NCBI GenBank assembly: GCA_963827335.1
Contig: CAWHAP010000015.1
Location: forward strand, 124,001 to 188,000
Direction: 5' to 3'
Length of the DNA: 64,000 nt
Origin: DASQMT01 sp963827335
GTDB taxonomy: Bacteria > Actinomycetota > Thermoleophilia > Solirubrobacterales > Solirubrobacteraceae
The position numbers were made by a program, and so were the translations under genes. The first letter of the stretch is position 1, and the number at the start of each line of letters is the position of its first letter. Shown one piece after another: positions 33,654-41,914 of this stretch. The notes beneath the pieces are model-generated. The model had not been told where the DNA came from. It ran no database searches and worked only from the letters and a program-made list of their open reading frames with translations.

Positions 33654-33695
33654 TCAACTATGGTTGACGGCGGCGGTTCTGTCAACCTTCGTTGA
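33654..33695 (-). promoter_or_regulatory. Double palindromic operator overlapping a leaderless promoter
   Basis: Two perfect palindromes of the form TCAAC-N4-GTTGA lie at 33654-33667 (spacer TATG) and 33682-33695 (spacer CTTC), 28 bases apart. On the minus strand TTGACA (33685-33680) and CATAGT (33662-33657) form a -35/-10 pair with a 17-base spacer. The -35 lies in the distal palindrome and the -10 in the proximal one. A dimeric repressor on both sites would occlude the promoter. The O-methyltransferase gene starts on the other side. Confidence 0.75.
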
Positions 33696-33726
33696 TGAGC
33701 GGGTCCGCCGCTACGATCCCCCGTCG

Positions 33727-34374
33727 ATGCCGCGCGGGGGACTTGAGGCGACGGACGAGCTGCTCGCGTACCTCGGCCGCTACGGCGCGCGCACCGACGA
33801 GGTGCTCGAGCGCGTGCGGACCGAGACGCAGCAGATGCCGTCGGCGCAGATGCAGGTCAGCGCCGACCAGGGCGCGCTGATCGAGCTGCTCGTGCGCCTC
33901 ATCGGCGCGAAGGACGCGCTGGAGGTCGGCACGTTCACCGGCTACAGCGCCATCTGCATCGCCCGCGGGCTGGCCGACGGCGGGCGCCTGACCTGCCTGG
34001 AGCTCGACGACGAGCGGGCCGGCATCGCCCGGCGCAACCTCGACGCCGCCGGCGTGGGCGACCGCGTCGAGCTGCTCGTCGGTCCCGCCGGCGAGTCGCT
34101 CGAGGCGATGGCGGCCGTGCCGGCCTACGACTTCGCGTTCATCGACGCCGACAAGCAGGGCTATCCCGAGTACTACGAGCTCGTGCTGCCGCGCATGCGC
34201 CACGGCGGGCTCGTCCTGCTCGACAACATGCTGCAGGGCGGCCGCGTGGTCGACCCCGAGACGGACAACGCGAAGGTCATCGACGCGCTGAACCGCCACA
34301 TCCACGCGGACGACCGCGTCGACATGGCGATGACGATCAGCGCCGACGGCCTGACGTTCGTCCGCGTGCGCTGA
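33727..34374 (+). CDS. Class I SAM-dependent O-methyltransferase (family 3)
   Basis: A 215-residue protein of the catechol/caffeoyl-CoA O-methyltransferase family. The SAM-binding motif I is ALEVGTFTGYSAICIARGL, motif II LTCLELDDERAGIARRNLDAAG, and the metal/catalytic region YDFAFIDADKQGYPEYYEL...GGLVLLDNMLQGGRV, with the DADK and DN metal ligands. The substrate is unknown. TACGAT lies 9 bases before the ATG with no ribosome site. It is divergent from the HTH/Clp-N operon and its upstream region includes the double operator, so it may share that control. Confidence 0.9.
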   Translation: MPRGGLEATDELLAYLGRYGARTDEVLERVRTETQQMPSAQMQVSADQGALIELLVRLIGAKDALEVGTFTGYSAICIARGLADGGRLTCLELDDERAGIARRNLDAAGVGDRVELLVGPAGESLEAMAAVPAYDFAFIDADKQGYPEYYELVLPRMRHGGLVLLDNMLQGGRVVDPETDNAKVIDALNRHIHADDRVDMAMTISADGLTFVRVR

Positions 34375-34380
34375 GGTCCG

Positions 34381-37080
34381 CTACGCCGCGGCGCTCAGCG
34401 GGTCGCGGCGCGCGAACCGCCGCGCCTCGCCGTCGAGCGGCCGGCCCAGGTAGAAGCCCTGGCCCATGTCGCAGCGCAGGTCCGCGAGCGCCTCGAGCTG
34501 ATCCTGGCGCTCGATCCCCTCGGCCACGACGCTGGCGCCGAACAGCGAGCCGAGCTCGATGATCATCGCGAGCAGCGCATGATCGTGCGGCGTGCGGCCC
34601 GCGCCGTCCACGAACGGCTTGGCGACCTTGAGGATGTCGACCGGCAGCGAGCGCAGGCACGAGAGCGACGAGTAGCCCGTGCCGAAGTCGTCGAGCGCGA
34701 TGCGGACGCCGAGCGCGCGGAGCGCCGCGAGCACGGGCTGGGCGGTCGGCATCTCGGCGATCAGGACGCTCTCGGTCAGCTCGAGCACGAGCCGCCGGGG
34801 CGCGAGGCCGGTGCGCGCGAGGACGTCCTCGACGACGCCGACCAGCTCGTTCGTGCGCAGGCCCTCGCCGCTCACGTTCACGTGGACCGCCGCGCCCGGG
34901 GCGTAGCCGTCCTCGTCCGTCCACGCGGCGGCGGCGCGGCACGCCTGATCGAGCACCGAGCGGTCGATGCCCGGGATCGTCCCGGTGGCCTCGGCGGCGG
35001 GCACGAAGGCCGCCGGGCTGAGCAGGCCGTGACGCGGGTGGCTCCAGCGCACGAGCGCCTCGGCCGCCACCGTCTCGCCGGTCCCGACGGAGACGATCGG
35101 CTGGTAGTGGACGATGAACTCGCCGCGGTCCAGCGCGGAGATCAGCTCGTCGCGCGACGGGGCCTTCGTCAGCGCGTTCGGCTGCATCTCGGCGCTGAAC
35201 ACGCGCACCTGGCCCTTCCCGGCCTCCTTGGCGCGGTACATGGCGATGTCGGCGTGGCGCATCAGGTCGTCGGCGTCCAGCCCGGACGTCGCGCCCGCGC
35301 CCGCGATGCCGATCGACGCGCGCACCCAGGTCGGCTGGCCGGAGATGCTGACGGCCTCGGAGAGCAGCGCGACGATCCGGTGCGCCACCTCCTCGCCATG
35401 GTGCTCGTCGGCGTCGTCGAGCAGGACGGCGAACTCGTCGCCGCCGAGCCGCGCCGCGAGGTCGCTGGGCCGCACGCAGCGGCGGATCCGCTCGGCGGCG
35501 GCCATGAGCACGGCATCGCCCGCGGCGTGCCCCGCGTGGTCGTTGATGCGCTTGAAGTCGTCGAGGTCGAGGAACAGGACGGTCACGCTGCCGCTGCGGC
35601 GCGCGAGCGACTCGTGCACGCGGCGCATGAACAGGGCGCGGTTGGCGAGGTCGGTGAGGGGGTCGCGGTAGGCCTGGCGCTCCAGCGCGCCCTGCAGCTC
35701 GCGCATGCGGCGGATCGCCTGCTCCAGGCGGTCGAACTCGAGCGACATGCCCGCGTGGCCGGCGAGCGTCTCGAACAGCCGCAGCTCGGCGGCGCTGAAC
35801 GAGCCGGAGGCGCCGATGCGGTCGCCGAGGATCATCACGGCGACCAGCCGGGTCTCGCCGGGCACCGGCGCGATGACCAGCTCGCGCAGGCCGTGCTCGT
35901 CCATGTACGTCGCGAGCGCGGCGGGCGCCTCGCCGCGGCCGACGACGGCGGCGTGCTCGTCGGGCAGGCAGCCGCGCAGCGCGTCCGCGACCGCGCGGGG
36001 GAGCGGCTGCATCGACTGCGTCGCACCCGAGGCGTCGAGCGAGGTGCGCAGCGGGAGGTCCCCGGCCGAGCCGAACAGCACGATCTCCGCGCGGCGCACG
36101 CGGAACGACTCGCGCGTCCGGACGAGCAGGTCGACGAGGGCCTTCTCCACGTCGGGCGACCGGCTCAGCGAGCGTGCGACGCCGTAGAGGAACTCGAGCG
36201 ACTGGTGCTTCGTGCGCTCGGACAGGTACGCGCGGTAGGCGAGCAGGAGCACCGCGGCGGGCGGGATGATCAGCCAGCCGGCGGTCCAGTCGCGGGCGAT
36301 CAGCGTCGCGCCGGCGAGCGCGATGCTCGTGTTGGTGAGCGCGACGACGAGGTCGGCGCCGAACATGCCGAGCATCCGCAGCGACGGCAGCGCGCCCTCC
36401 GAGAGGGTGATGACCGTGAGCACGAGCGCGGCGGCGACGAGCGAGCTCACGAGCACGGCGGCGAACGTGGCGCTCCACACCGCGGGGCCGATCGTGGCCG
36501 GAGCCGGCACGAGCGCGTGCAGCACGATCACCGCGAGCGTCGCGGTCAGCGCGAACTGGGCGAGGTTGAACGCGAGCTTGGCGGGCGAGCGGCCGCGGAC
36601 GAACAGGAGCACCAGCACCGGCCCGGCGATCTGCGCGACGATCAGCTCCTGCGGCGCCGCGAGCAGGAGGCCCACGACGAGCGGCAGCTCCGAGAGCGAG
36701 AGGGTGTGCGCGCTGCCGCGGACGTGGGCGTGGATGACGAAGACCTCGGTCACCGCGAAGGCCGCGGCGAGCGCCCACCACGGCACGTGCACGCTGTCGG
36801 TGTACGCCGGCAGGTCCCGCGCGAACGCGAGATACAGCGCCGCGGTGGTCCCGACGATCAGCGCGACGAGCAGCCAGATGGCCGTCGTGCGCAGCCGGGC
36901 GGTCCGCTCAGCCGGGATCCGCCGATCATTCGTGGATGCCGCGGCGTCGCGGGCGCGGGCAGGGGCGATCGGCCGAGCATCCTCAGGGTGGGTCCCTTTG
37001 GTGCGAGGCCGATCGGTCCTGGCCGTGATCCGCGGCGGCGCGGCGCCGCGAGAATCGGTGGATCCCGGCTCAGCTGCCAT
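34381..37080 (-). CDS. Membrane-bound GGDEF-EAL protein (cyclic-di-GMP turnover)
   Basis: An 899-residue protein. Residues 65-285 hold about eight membrane helices. A GAF-like segment follows (about 300-445), then a GGDEF domain with intact GGDEF (546-550) and an RPSD inhibitory I-site at 537-540, exactly five residues before it. An EAL domain (about 645-885) has intact EAL (674-676) and DDFGTGYSS plus LKVAKPF, the catalytic and metal residues. Both activities could therefore work, one perhaps regulating the other. The ATG at 37080 has GGAG 5 bases upstream and lies inside the end of the subtilase gene (11-base overlap). Confidence 0.92.
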   Translation of the reverse strand: MAAEPGSTDSRGAAPPRITARTDRPRTKGTHPEDARPIAPARARDAAASTNDRRIPAERTARLRTTAIWLLVALIVGTTAALYLAFARDLPAYTDSVHVPWWALAAAFAVTEVFVIHAHVRGSAHTLSLSELPLVVGLLLAAPQELIVAQIAGPVLVLLFVRGRSPAKLAFNLAQFALTATLAVIVLHALVPAPATIGPAVWSATFAAVLVSSLVAAALVLTVITLSEGALPSLRMLGMFGADLVVALTNTSIALAGATLIARDWTAGWLIIPPAAVLLLAYRAYLSERTKHQSLEFLYGVARSLSRSPDVEKALVDLLVRTRESFRVRRAEIVLFGSAGDLPLRTSLDASGATQSMQPLPRAVADALRGCLPDEHAAVVGRGEAPAALATYMDEHGLRELVIAPVPGETRLVAVMILGDRIGASGSFSAAELRLFETLAGHAGMSLEFDRLEQAIRRMRELQGALERQAYRDPLTDLANRALFMRRVHESLARRSGSVTVLFLDLDDFKRINDHAGHAAGDAVLMAAAERIRRCVRPSDLAARLGGDEFAVLLDDADEHHGEEVAHRIVALLSEAVSISGQPTWVRASIGIAGAGATSGLDADDLMRHADIAMYRAKEAGKGQVRVFSAEMQPNALTKAPSRDELISALDRGEFIVHYQPIVSVGTGETVAAEALVRWSHPRHGLLSPAAFVPAAEATGTIPGIDRSVLDQACRAAAAWTDEDGYAPGAAVHVNVSGEGLRTNELVGVVEDVLARTGLAPRRLVLELTESVLIAEMPTAQPVLAALRALGVRIALDDFGTGYSSLSCLRSLPVDILKVAKPFVDGAGRTPHDHALLAMIIELGSLFGASVVAEGIERQDQLEALADLRCDMGQGFYLGRPLDGEARRFARRDPLSAAA

Positions 37081-38800
37081 CCCCACTCCAATCCCCTCCC
37101 GACCACCTGCGCCCCGACCAGCGGCGCCCTGACCACCTGCGACCCGACCAGCGGCGGCCGGTCCAGCCGTTCTCCCCCGTCCCCACGGCGGGTGCGGTGC
37201 CCTGGGACTCCGCACGCAGGTCCGCCCACAGCGCGTTGAGGTCCAGCACGGCGGGCGCGAACGGCTGCGCCGCCTCGGCCGCGCTCGGCGTCGGCAGCGC
37301 GAGCGTGCGCGCCAGGTCGACGCGGCCGGCGCCGTCCGCCGACACGTCCTCCGCCAGGTCGACCGCGCCGCGCTTGAGCAGCGCCTTGACCTGGTCGGGG
37401 GTCAGCTCGGGGCGCGCCTGCAGCAGCAGCGCGACCAGGCCCGACGTCACCGCCGCGGCCTGCGACGTGCCGCTGCCGCGGAAGAACGCCTCGCCGATGC
37501 GGGCGGCCGGGAACTCCTCGTCGAGCGTCGAGCCGGGCACGCGCAGCGAGACCACGCCGGTGCCGGGCGCGGCGAAGTCGGGCGGGCGGACCGCGTCGCG
37601 CGACGAGAAGCCGGCGACGGTGTCGTCGGCCGGGTCGCCCGTGTGCTGCGGGTCGGTGGCGCCGACCGCGATCACGAACGGATCCGCGGCGGGCAGGTCG
37701 AGCCCGCCCGTGCCGTCGGCCTGGTTGCCGGCCGCGGCGACGACCGTGACGCCGCGCTGCCACAGCTGCTCGGCCGCGTAGGCGAGCGGCTCGCGCACGT
37801 AGGAGCGGTGCGAGTCGACGCCGAAGGAGAGGTTGACGACGCGGATGCGCAGGCCGTCCGCGTTGCGGTTGCGGCGCACCCAGTCGAGCGCCATGAGGAC
37901 GCGGACGAGGCTCGTGATGCCGTCGGCGCCGGCGACCTTGACGCTGACCAGGCGGGCGCCGGGCGCGATGCCCCGGTAGCCCGTCTCGGCGTCCGCGGCG
38001 GTGATCACGCCGGCCATGTGCGTGCCGTGGCCGAACGTGTCGAGCCCGCGCAGATCCACGTCGCCCGCGTCCTCGGAGAAGTCGGGCCCGCGCACGAGCT
38101 TGCCCGGGCCGTCGAGCGCCGGGACGCCGAGCACGCCGGAGTCGACGATGGCGACGTCGACGCCCGCGCCGGTGAGGCCGGCGGGCACGCCGGCGGCGGC
38201 GCGGATCAGGTCGAGCGAGGCGCGGGCGCGGGCGGGGCCGTCGTCGGCGGTCGGCTCGACGGGCGCGGTCGGGTCGGTCACGGCGTCGGCGACGGCGGGC
38301 ACCGCGTCCTCGCCGCCGGCGACCGGCTCGGCCTCGAGCGAGGAGCCGGCGGCGGCGTCCTCCGCGGCCTCCTCGATCGCCTCGCGCGCGGCCTGGTCGG
38401 CCGGGACGTCGGTCGGGATCACGGCCGGCGGCGGATCGATGGCGGGCGGCACGGGGTCGCCGGCCTGCGAGGCGTCGAGGCCGTCCTCGAGCAGGGCGGT
38501 CGAGGAGAGCGTGAGGCGGACGTCGCGGGCGACGCTGCGGATCGCGGCCGAGCGGCGCAGCCGGCGGACGGCGCCGGCCGGGACCCGGGCGGTGAACCCG
38601 TCGACGATCGCGAGCCGGTGCCCGACCCGGCCGCCGAGGCGCTCGACCAGCCGCTCGGCGGCGTGCTCCCGGCCCGGCTGGGCGCCGACCACGACGAGCA
38701 CCCGCGGCGGGGACGCGTCCGCCCCCTCGGCACCGAGCAGCACGAGCGTGAGCGCGAGCGCCAGGAATGGACGGATGGCCGAACGGACCATGCACGCCAT
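37070..38800 (-). CDS. Secreted S8-family (subtilisin-like) protease with RRWSG C-terminal repeats
   Basis: A 576-residue protein with a signal peptide (FLALALTLVLLGAEGADA) and an I9-like propeptide region. The catalytic triad is visible: Asp220 in AIVDSG, His258 in HGTHMAG and Ser446 in GTSQAAA, with oxyanion Asn359 in AAAGN. A long acidic Ala/Pro-rich insert lies between the propeptide and the triad (about 110-190). The last 31 residues are WTG followed by four RRWSG units and GDWSGDGS. Such W/G/R tails recur on subtilases in this group and may anchor them to the wall. The gene overlaps the GGDEF-EAL gene by 11 bases. Confidence 0.9.
   Translation of the reverse strand: MACMVRSAIRPFLALALTLVLLGAEGADASPPRVLVVVGAQPGREHAAERLVERLGGRVGHRLAIVDGFTARVPAGAVRRLRRSAAIRSVARDVRLTLSSTALLEDGLDASQAGDPVPPAIDPPPAVIPTDVPADQAAREAIEEAAEDAAAGSSLEAEPVAGGEDAVPAVADAVTDPTAPVEPTADDGPARARASLDLIRAAAGVPAGLTGAGVDVAIVDSGVLGVPALDGPGKLVRGPDFSEDAGDVDLRGLDTFGHGTHMAGVITAADAETGYRGIAPGARLVSVKVAGADGITSLVRVLMALDWVRRNRNADGLRIRVVNLSFGVDSHRSYVREPLAYAAEQLWQRGVTVVAAAGNQADGTGGLDLPAADPFVIAVGATDPQHTGDPADDTVAGFSSRDAVRPPDFAAPGTGVVSLRVPGSTLDEEFPAARIGEAFFRGSGTSQAAAVTSGLVALLLQARPELTPDQVKALLKRGAVDLAEDVSADGAGRVDLARTLALPTPSAAEAAQPFAPAVLDLNALWADLRAESQGTAPAVGTGENGWTGRRWSGRRWSGRRWSGRRWSGGDWSGDGS
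37073..37165 (-). repeat. 15-base tandem repeat encoding the RRWSG tail of the subtilase
   Basis: Four 15-base units plus partial flanking units encode WTG-(RRWSG)x4-GDWSG. The units differ at synonymous positions, so the peptide repeat is maintained at the protein level and is not a recent slippage product. Confidence 0.7.
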
Positions 38801-38916
38801 ATCGGCGGACCCGCCAGATCCTTGAGCGAATCTTCGTCAGACCGCTCGACGCGCCCCGGAACGGCCGCAAACTGCGGGAAGAACGGCGGCCGGCGGGGCG
38901 CCGGCCGCCTCGTACA

Positions 38917-40107
38917 TCAGTCCAGGAGGGTGTGGAGGCGCTGCGAGAGCGCGGCGCCGAGGGCCTCGCGCATCGGGCCCTCCTCGAAGCGCTCGACCAG
39001 CTCCGCCATGAAGCCCTCGATCACGAGGCGCTTCGAGTTCGCCTCGTCGAGCCCGCGCGAGCGCAGGTAGAAGAGCTGCTCCTTGTCGATCTGCGCGACG
39101 GCCGCCGCGTGGGTGCAGCGGACGTCGTTGGCCAGGATCTCGAGGCCGGGGATCGCGTCGGCGTGCGCCTTCTTGGACAGCAGCAGGTTGCGGCACACCT
39201 GGAACGCGTCGGTCTGCTGCGCGCCCGGGTCGACCTTGATCATGCCGCGCCACACCGCCGACGAGCGGTCGGCGAGGATGCCGCGGAACGCCAGGTCGGA
39301 CGTCGTGTTCGGCGCGCCGTGCTCCTGCGTGGTGTCGAAGTCGACGTGCTGGCGGGCGTGCGGGGCGTACGCGCCGGTGACCTTGGCGTCGGCGCCCTGG
39401 CCGGCCAGCAGCGTCTCCATCCGCACCTTGCCCTTGGCCGAGCCGAAGCCGAGCGCAACCCAGTCCAGGGCGCCGTCGCGCGCCACCTCGGCGCGCTGGG
39501 AGCCGAAGATCCAGGACTTCTCGTTGAGCTCCTGGCCGCAGACGTAGCGCAGCCGGGCGTTCTGGCCGACCTTCAGCTCGACGACGGTGTTGAGCACGGT
39601 CGCCTCGGCGCCGCCCGAGAGGTACTGCTCCCAGACCTCGGCCTGGGCGCCCTCCTCGAGCACGATCAGCACGCGCCGGTTGAGGATCGAGCCGGCGGCC
39701 GCGCCGACGGCGGTCAGCAGGATCGGCGCGTCGACGACGACGCCGCGCGGCACGTACACGAACGCGCCGCCCTCCCAGTCGCGCTCGTTCACGCTCGTGA
39801 AGGCGTCGACGTCGCGGACGATCGTGCCGAGATGCGGCTCGACCAGCTCGGGATGGCGCTCGCGCGCCACCGCCAGCGGCAGCACGACGACCCCGCCCTC
39901 GGCGGTGACGCCGTCGCCCGACGCGCCGTCGACCTGCACCAGCTCGATCGCGCCCGCGGGCGGCTCGAGCAGGTGCGAGGCGCTGAACTCCAGGCCCGCG
40001 GCGGGCGCCGGGTCCCACGCCTCCAGCGTGAAGTCGCCCAGGTCGGTGAACTCCCAGCCGGCGCGGCCCTTGTGGGTCGGCAGCTCCAGGGTCGCGGTCT
40101 CAGCCAA
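38917..40107 (-). CDS. sufD: Fe-S cluster assembly scaffold protein SufD
   Basis: A 396-residue SufBD-family protein. Characteristic blocks are GGAFVYVPRGVVVDAPILL, EEGAQAEVWEQYLSGG, QHVDFDTTQEHGAPNTTSDLAFRGILADRSSAVWRGMIKVDPGAQQTDAFQVCRNLLLS and CTHAAAVAQIDKEQLFYLRSRGLDE. It partners with SufB and SufC in the SufBC2D scaffold in the cytoplasm. The start is TTG at 40107, 8 bases inside the sufB end, with GGAGGG 5 bases before it; no ATG or GTG fits. It is the last gene of the Rieske-sufB-sufD unit. Confidence 0.93.
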   Translation of the reverse strand: MAETATLELPTHKGRAGWEFTDLGDFTLEAWDPAPAAGLEFSASHLLEPPAGAIELVQVDGASGDGVTAEGGVVVLPLAVARERHPELVEPHLGTIVRDVDAFTSVNERDWEGGAFVYVPRGVVVDAPILLTAVGAAAGSILNRRVLIVLEEGAQAEVWEQYLSGGAEATVLNTVVELKVGQNARLRYVCGQELNEKSWIFGSQRAEVARDGALDWVALGFGSAKGKVRMETLLAGQGADAKVTGAYAPHARQHVDFDTTQEHGAPNTTSDLAFRGILADRSSAVWRGMIKVDPGAQQTDAFQVCRNLLLSKKAHADAIPGLEILANDVRCTHAAAVAQIDKEQLFYLRSRGLDEANSKRLVIEGFMAELVERFEEGPMREALGAALSQRLHTLLD

Positions 40108-41536
40108 TGGAGCCCTCCATCTGCAGCTCGATCAGCCGGTTCATCTCGACCGCGTACTCCATCGGCAGCTCCTTGACGATCGGCTCGATGAAGCCGTTGA
40201 CGATCAGCTTCGCCGCCTCGTCCTCGGGGATGCCGCGGCTCATCAGGTAGAAGAGCTGCTCCTCGCCGATCTTCGAGACCGAGGCCTCGTGGCCGACGTT
40301 CACGTCGTCCTCGCCGATCCGGATCGTCGGGTAGGTGTCCGAGCGGCTCGTCTCGTCGAGCAGCAGCGCGTCGCAGACCACGGTGGACTTCGAGCCGTGC
40401 GCGCCCTTGGCGACCTCGAGCAGGCCGCGATAGGAGGAGCGCCCGCCGTCCTTGGAGATCGACTTGGCGAAGATGTTCGACGTCGTGTTCGGCGCGTTGT
40501 GGACGATCTTGCCGCCCGCGTCCTGGTGCTGGCCGTTGCCGGCGAACGCGATCGAGAGGATCTCGCCGTGGGCGCGCTCGCCCATCAGGTAGACGCTCGG
40601 GTACTTCATCGTGAGCTTGGAGCCGAGGTTGCAGTCGACCCACTCGACCGTGGCGTCGCGCTCGGCGATCGCCCGCTTGGTCACGAGGTTGAAGACGTTC
40701 TGCGACCAGTTCTGCACGGTCGTGTAGCGGATCCGCGCGCCCGGCTTGGCGATCAGCTCGACGACCGCCGAGTGCAGCGAGTCCGAGCTCCACACCGGGG
40801 CGGTGCAGCCCTCGACGTAGTGCACGTAGGAGCCCTCGTCGGCGATGATCAGGGTCCGCTCGAACTGGCCCATGTTCTCCGTGTTGATGCGGAAGTAGGC
40901 CTGCAGCGGCATCTCGACGCTGACGCCCGGCGGGACGTAGACGAACGACCCGCCCGACCACACGGCGCTGTTGAGCGCGGCGAGCTTGTTGTCGTTCGCC
41001 GGGATCACCGTCGCGAAGTACTCGCGCACGAGGTCCTCGTGCTCGCGCAGGCCCGAGTCCATGTCCATGAACACGACGCCCTGCTTCTCGAGGTCCTCGC
41101 GGACCTGGTGGTAGACGACCTCGGACTCGTACTGGGCGCCGACGCCGGCGAGGAACTTGCGCTCGGCCTCCGGGATGCCGAGCTTGTCGAACGTGCGCTT
41201 GATGTCGTCCGGCACGTCGTCCCACGTGCGCGACGACTTCTCGGAGGCGCGGACGAAGTAGTGGATGTTGTCGTAGTCGACCTCGGCCAGCAGCGGCGAG
41301 CCCCAGGTCGGCTGCGGCCGCGCGAGGAAGTAGTCGAGCGACTTCAGGCGGAACTCGCGCATCCACGCGGGCTCCTCCTTGAACTCGGAGATCTGCTCCA
41401 CGAGGCCGCGCGTGAGGCCCTTCGGGGCCTTGAACGCGTAGCCGGTCTCCGAATCGTGGAAGCCGAACTTCTCCTTGTAGTCCGCGTTGATGCCGACCAG
41501 CGCCTGCTGCTCGGCGATGACCTCGGGGGTCGCCAT
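40100..41536 (-). CDS. sufB: Fe-S cluster assembly scaffold protein SufB
   Basis: A 478-residue SufB. It starts with the typical EVIAEQQALVGINADYKEKFGFHDSET segment, has the core blocks VPPGVSVEMPLQAYFRIN, NMGQFERTLIIADEGSYVHYVEGCTAP, NWSQNVFNLVTKRA, AFAGNGQHQDAGGKIVHNAPNTTSNIFAKSISKDGGRSSYRGLL and DVNVGHEASVSKIGEEQLFYLMSRG, and ends MEGSIG. Length and order are as in other actinobacteria. The scaffold builds Fe-S clusters with SufC and SufD. It lies 1 base after the Rieske gene and overlaps sufD by 8 bases. Confidence 0.95.
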   Translation of the reverse strand: MATPEVIAEQQALVGINADYKEKFGFHDSETGYAFKAPKGLTRGLVEQISEFKEEPAWMREFRLKSLDYFLARPQPTWGSPLLAEVDYDNIHYFVRASEKSSRTWDDVPDDIKRTFDKLGIPEAERKFLAGVGAQYESEVVYHQVREDLEKQGVVFMDMDSGLREHEDLVREYFATVIPANDNKLAALNSAVWSGGSFVYVPPGVSVEMPLQAYFRINTENMGQFERTLIIADEGSYVHYVEGCTAPVWSSDSLHSAVVELIAKPGARIRYTTVQNWSQNVFNLVTKRAIAERDATVEWVDCNLGSKLTMKYPSVYLMGERAHGEILSIAFAGNGQHQDAGGKIVHNAPNTTSNIFAKSISKDGGRSSYRGLLEVAKGAHGSKSTVVCDALLLDETSRSDTYPTIRIGEDDVNVGHEASVSKIGEEQLFYLMSRGIPEDEAAKLIVNGFIEPIVKELPMEYAVEMNRLIELQMEGSIG

Positions 41537-41537
41537 G

Positions 41538-41855
41538 TCAGTCCACCTCGATCTTGATCACGCCGTCCTGCACGGACACCGGGAAGGTGTCCACGGGTAC
41601 GTAGGCAGGCAGGTTCAGGGGCTTTCCGGTCCGCAGGTCGAACACCGACCCGTGGCGCGGGCACTCGATCGTGCACGCGTCCTCGTCGAGCTCGCCCTCG
41701 ACGAGCTCACCGTCGTCGTGGCTGCAGCGATCCTCGATCGCCAGCAGGTCGCCACCGCAGTTGAAGACCCCGATCTCGAGGTCCTCCCATTCGACCAGGC
41801 GCATGGCGCCGGGCGGCAGGTCCTCGAGGGGGCAGATGTCGATGAGCTCGGCCAT
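41538..41855 (-). CDS. Rieske [2Fe-2S] ferredoxin-like protein of the SUF unit
   Basis: A 105-residue protein carrying one Rieske domain. Cluster ligands are Cys44-x-His46 in DRCSHDDG and Cys65-x2-His68 in CPRHGSVFD, as in non-heme-oxygenase ferredoxins. It is encoded before sufB in many actinobacteria and may donate electrons during cluster assembly. GGAG lies 2 bases before the ATG, and the 25-bp palindrome 41856-41880 is directly upstream, so the gene is probably controlled by the Rrf2 regulator. Confidence 0.9.
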   Translation of the reverse strand: MAELIDICPLEDLPPGAMRLVEWEDLEIGVFNCGGDLLAIEDRCSHDDGELVEGELDEDACTIECPRHGSVFDLRTGKPLNLPAYVPVDTFPVSVQDGVIKIEVD

Positions 41856-41880
41856 AACTCCGACCACGGAGGTCGGACTT
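41856..41880 (-). promoter_or_regulatory. Rrf2/SufR-type operator before the Rieske-sufB-sufD unit
   Basis: AACTCCGACC (41856-41865), 5 bases, GGTCGGACTT (41871-41880): 10-bp arms with one mismatch. It ends at the base before the Rieske start codon. A matching site lies before the rrf2 gene at 48685. Assignment to Rrf2 is inference from the shared sequence and gene context. Confidence 0.7.
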
Positions 41881-41914
41881 GGAAGTCTAGCGGCCGGGGT
41901 ACCGTTCCCAGGCC

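Noticed and set aside
33452..33685. Longer form of the HTH protein starting at the TTG at 33685
   Set aside because: It would put both palindromes and the -10 inside the coding region, has no spaced ribosome site, and the added residues are not family-like.
37073..37165. Slippage-generated repeat in the subtilase as a sequencing artefact
   Set aside because: The units vary at synonymous positions and keep the reading frame, which is not expected of an assembly or slippage artefact.
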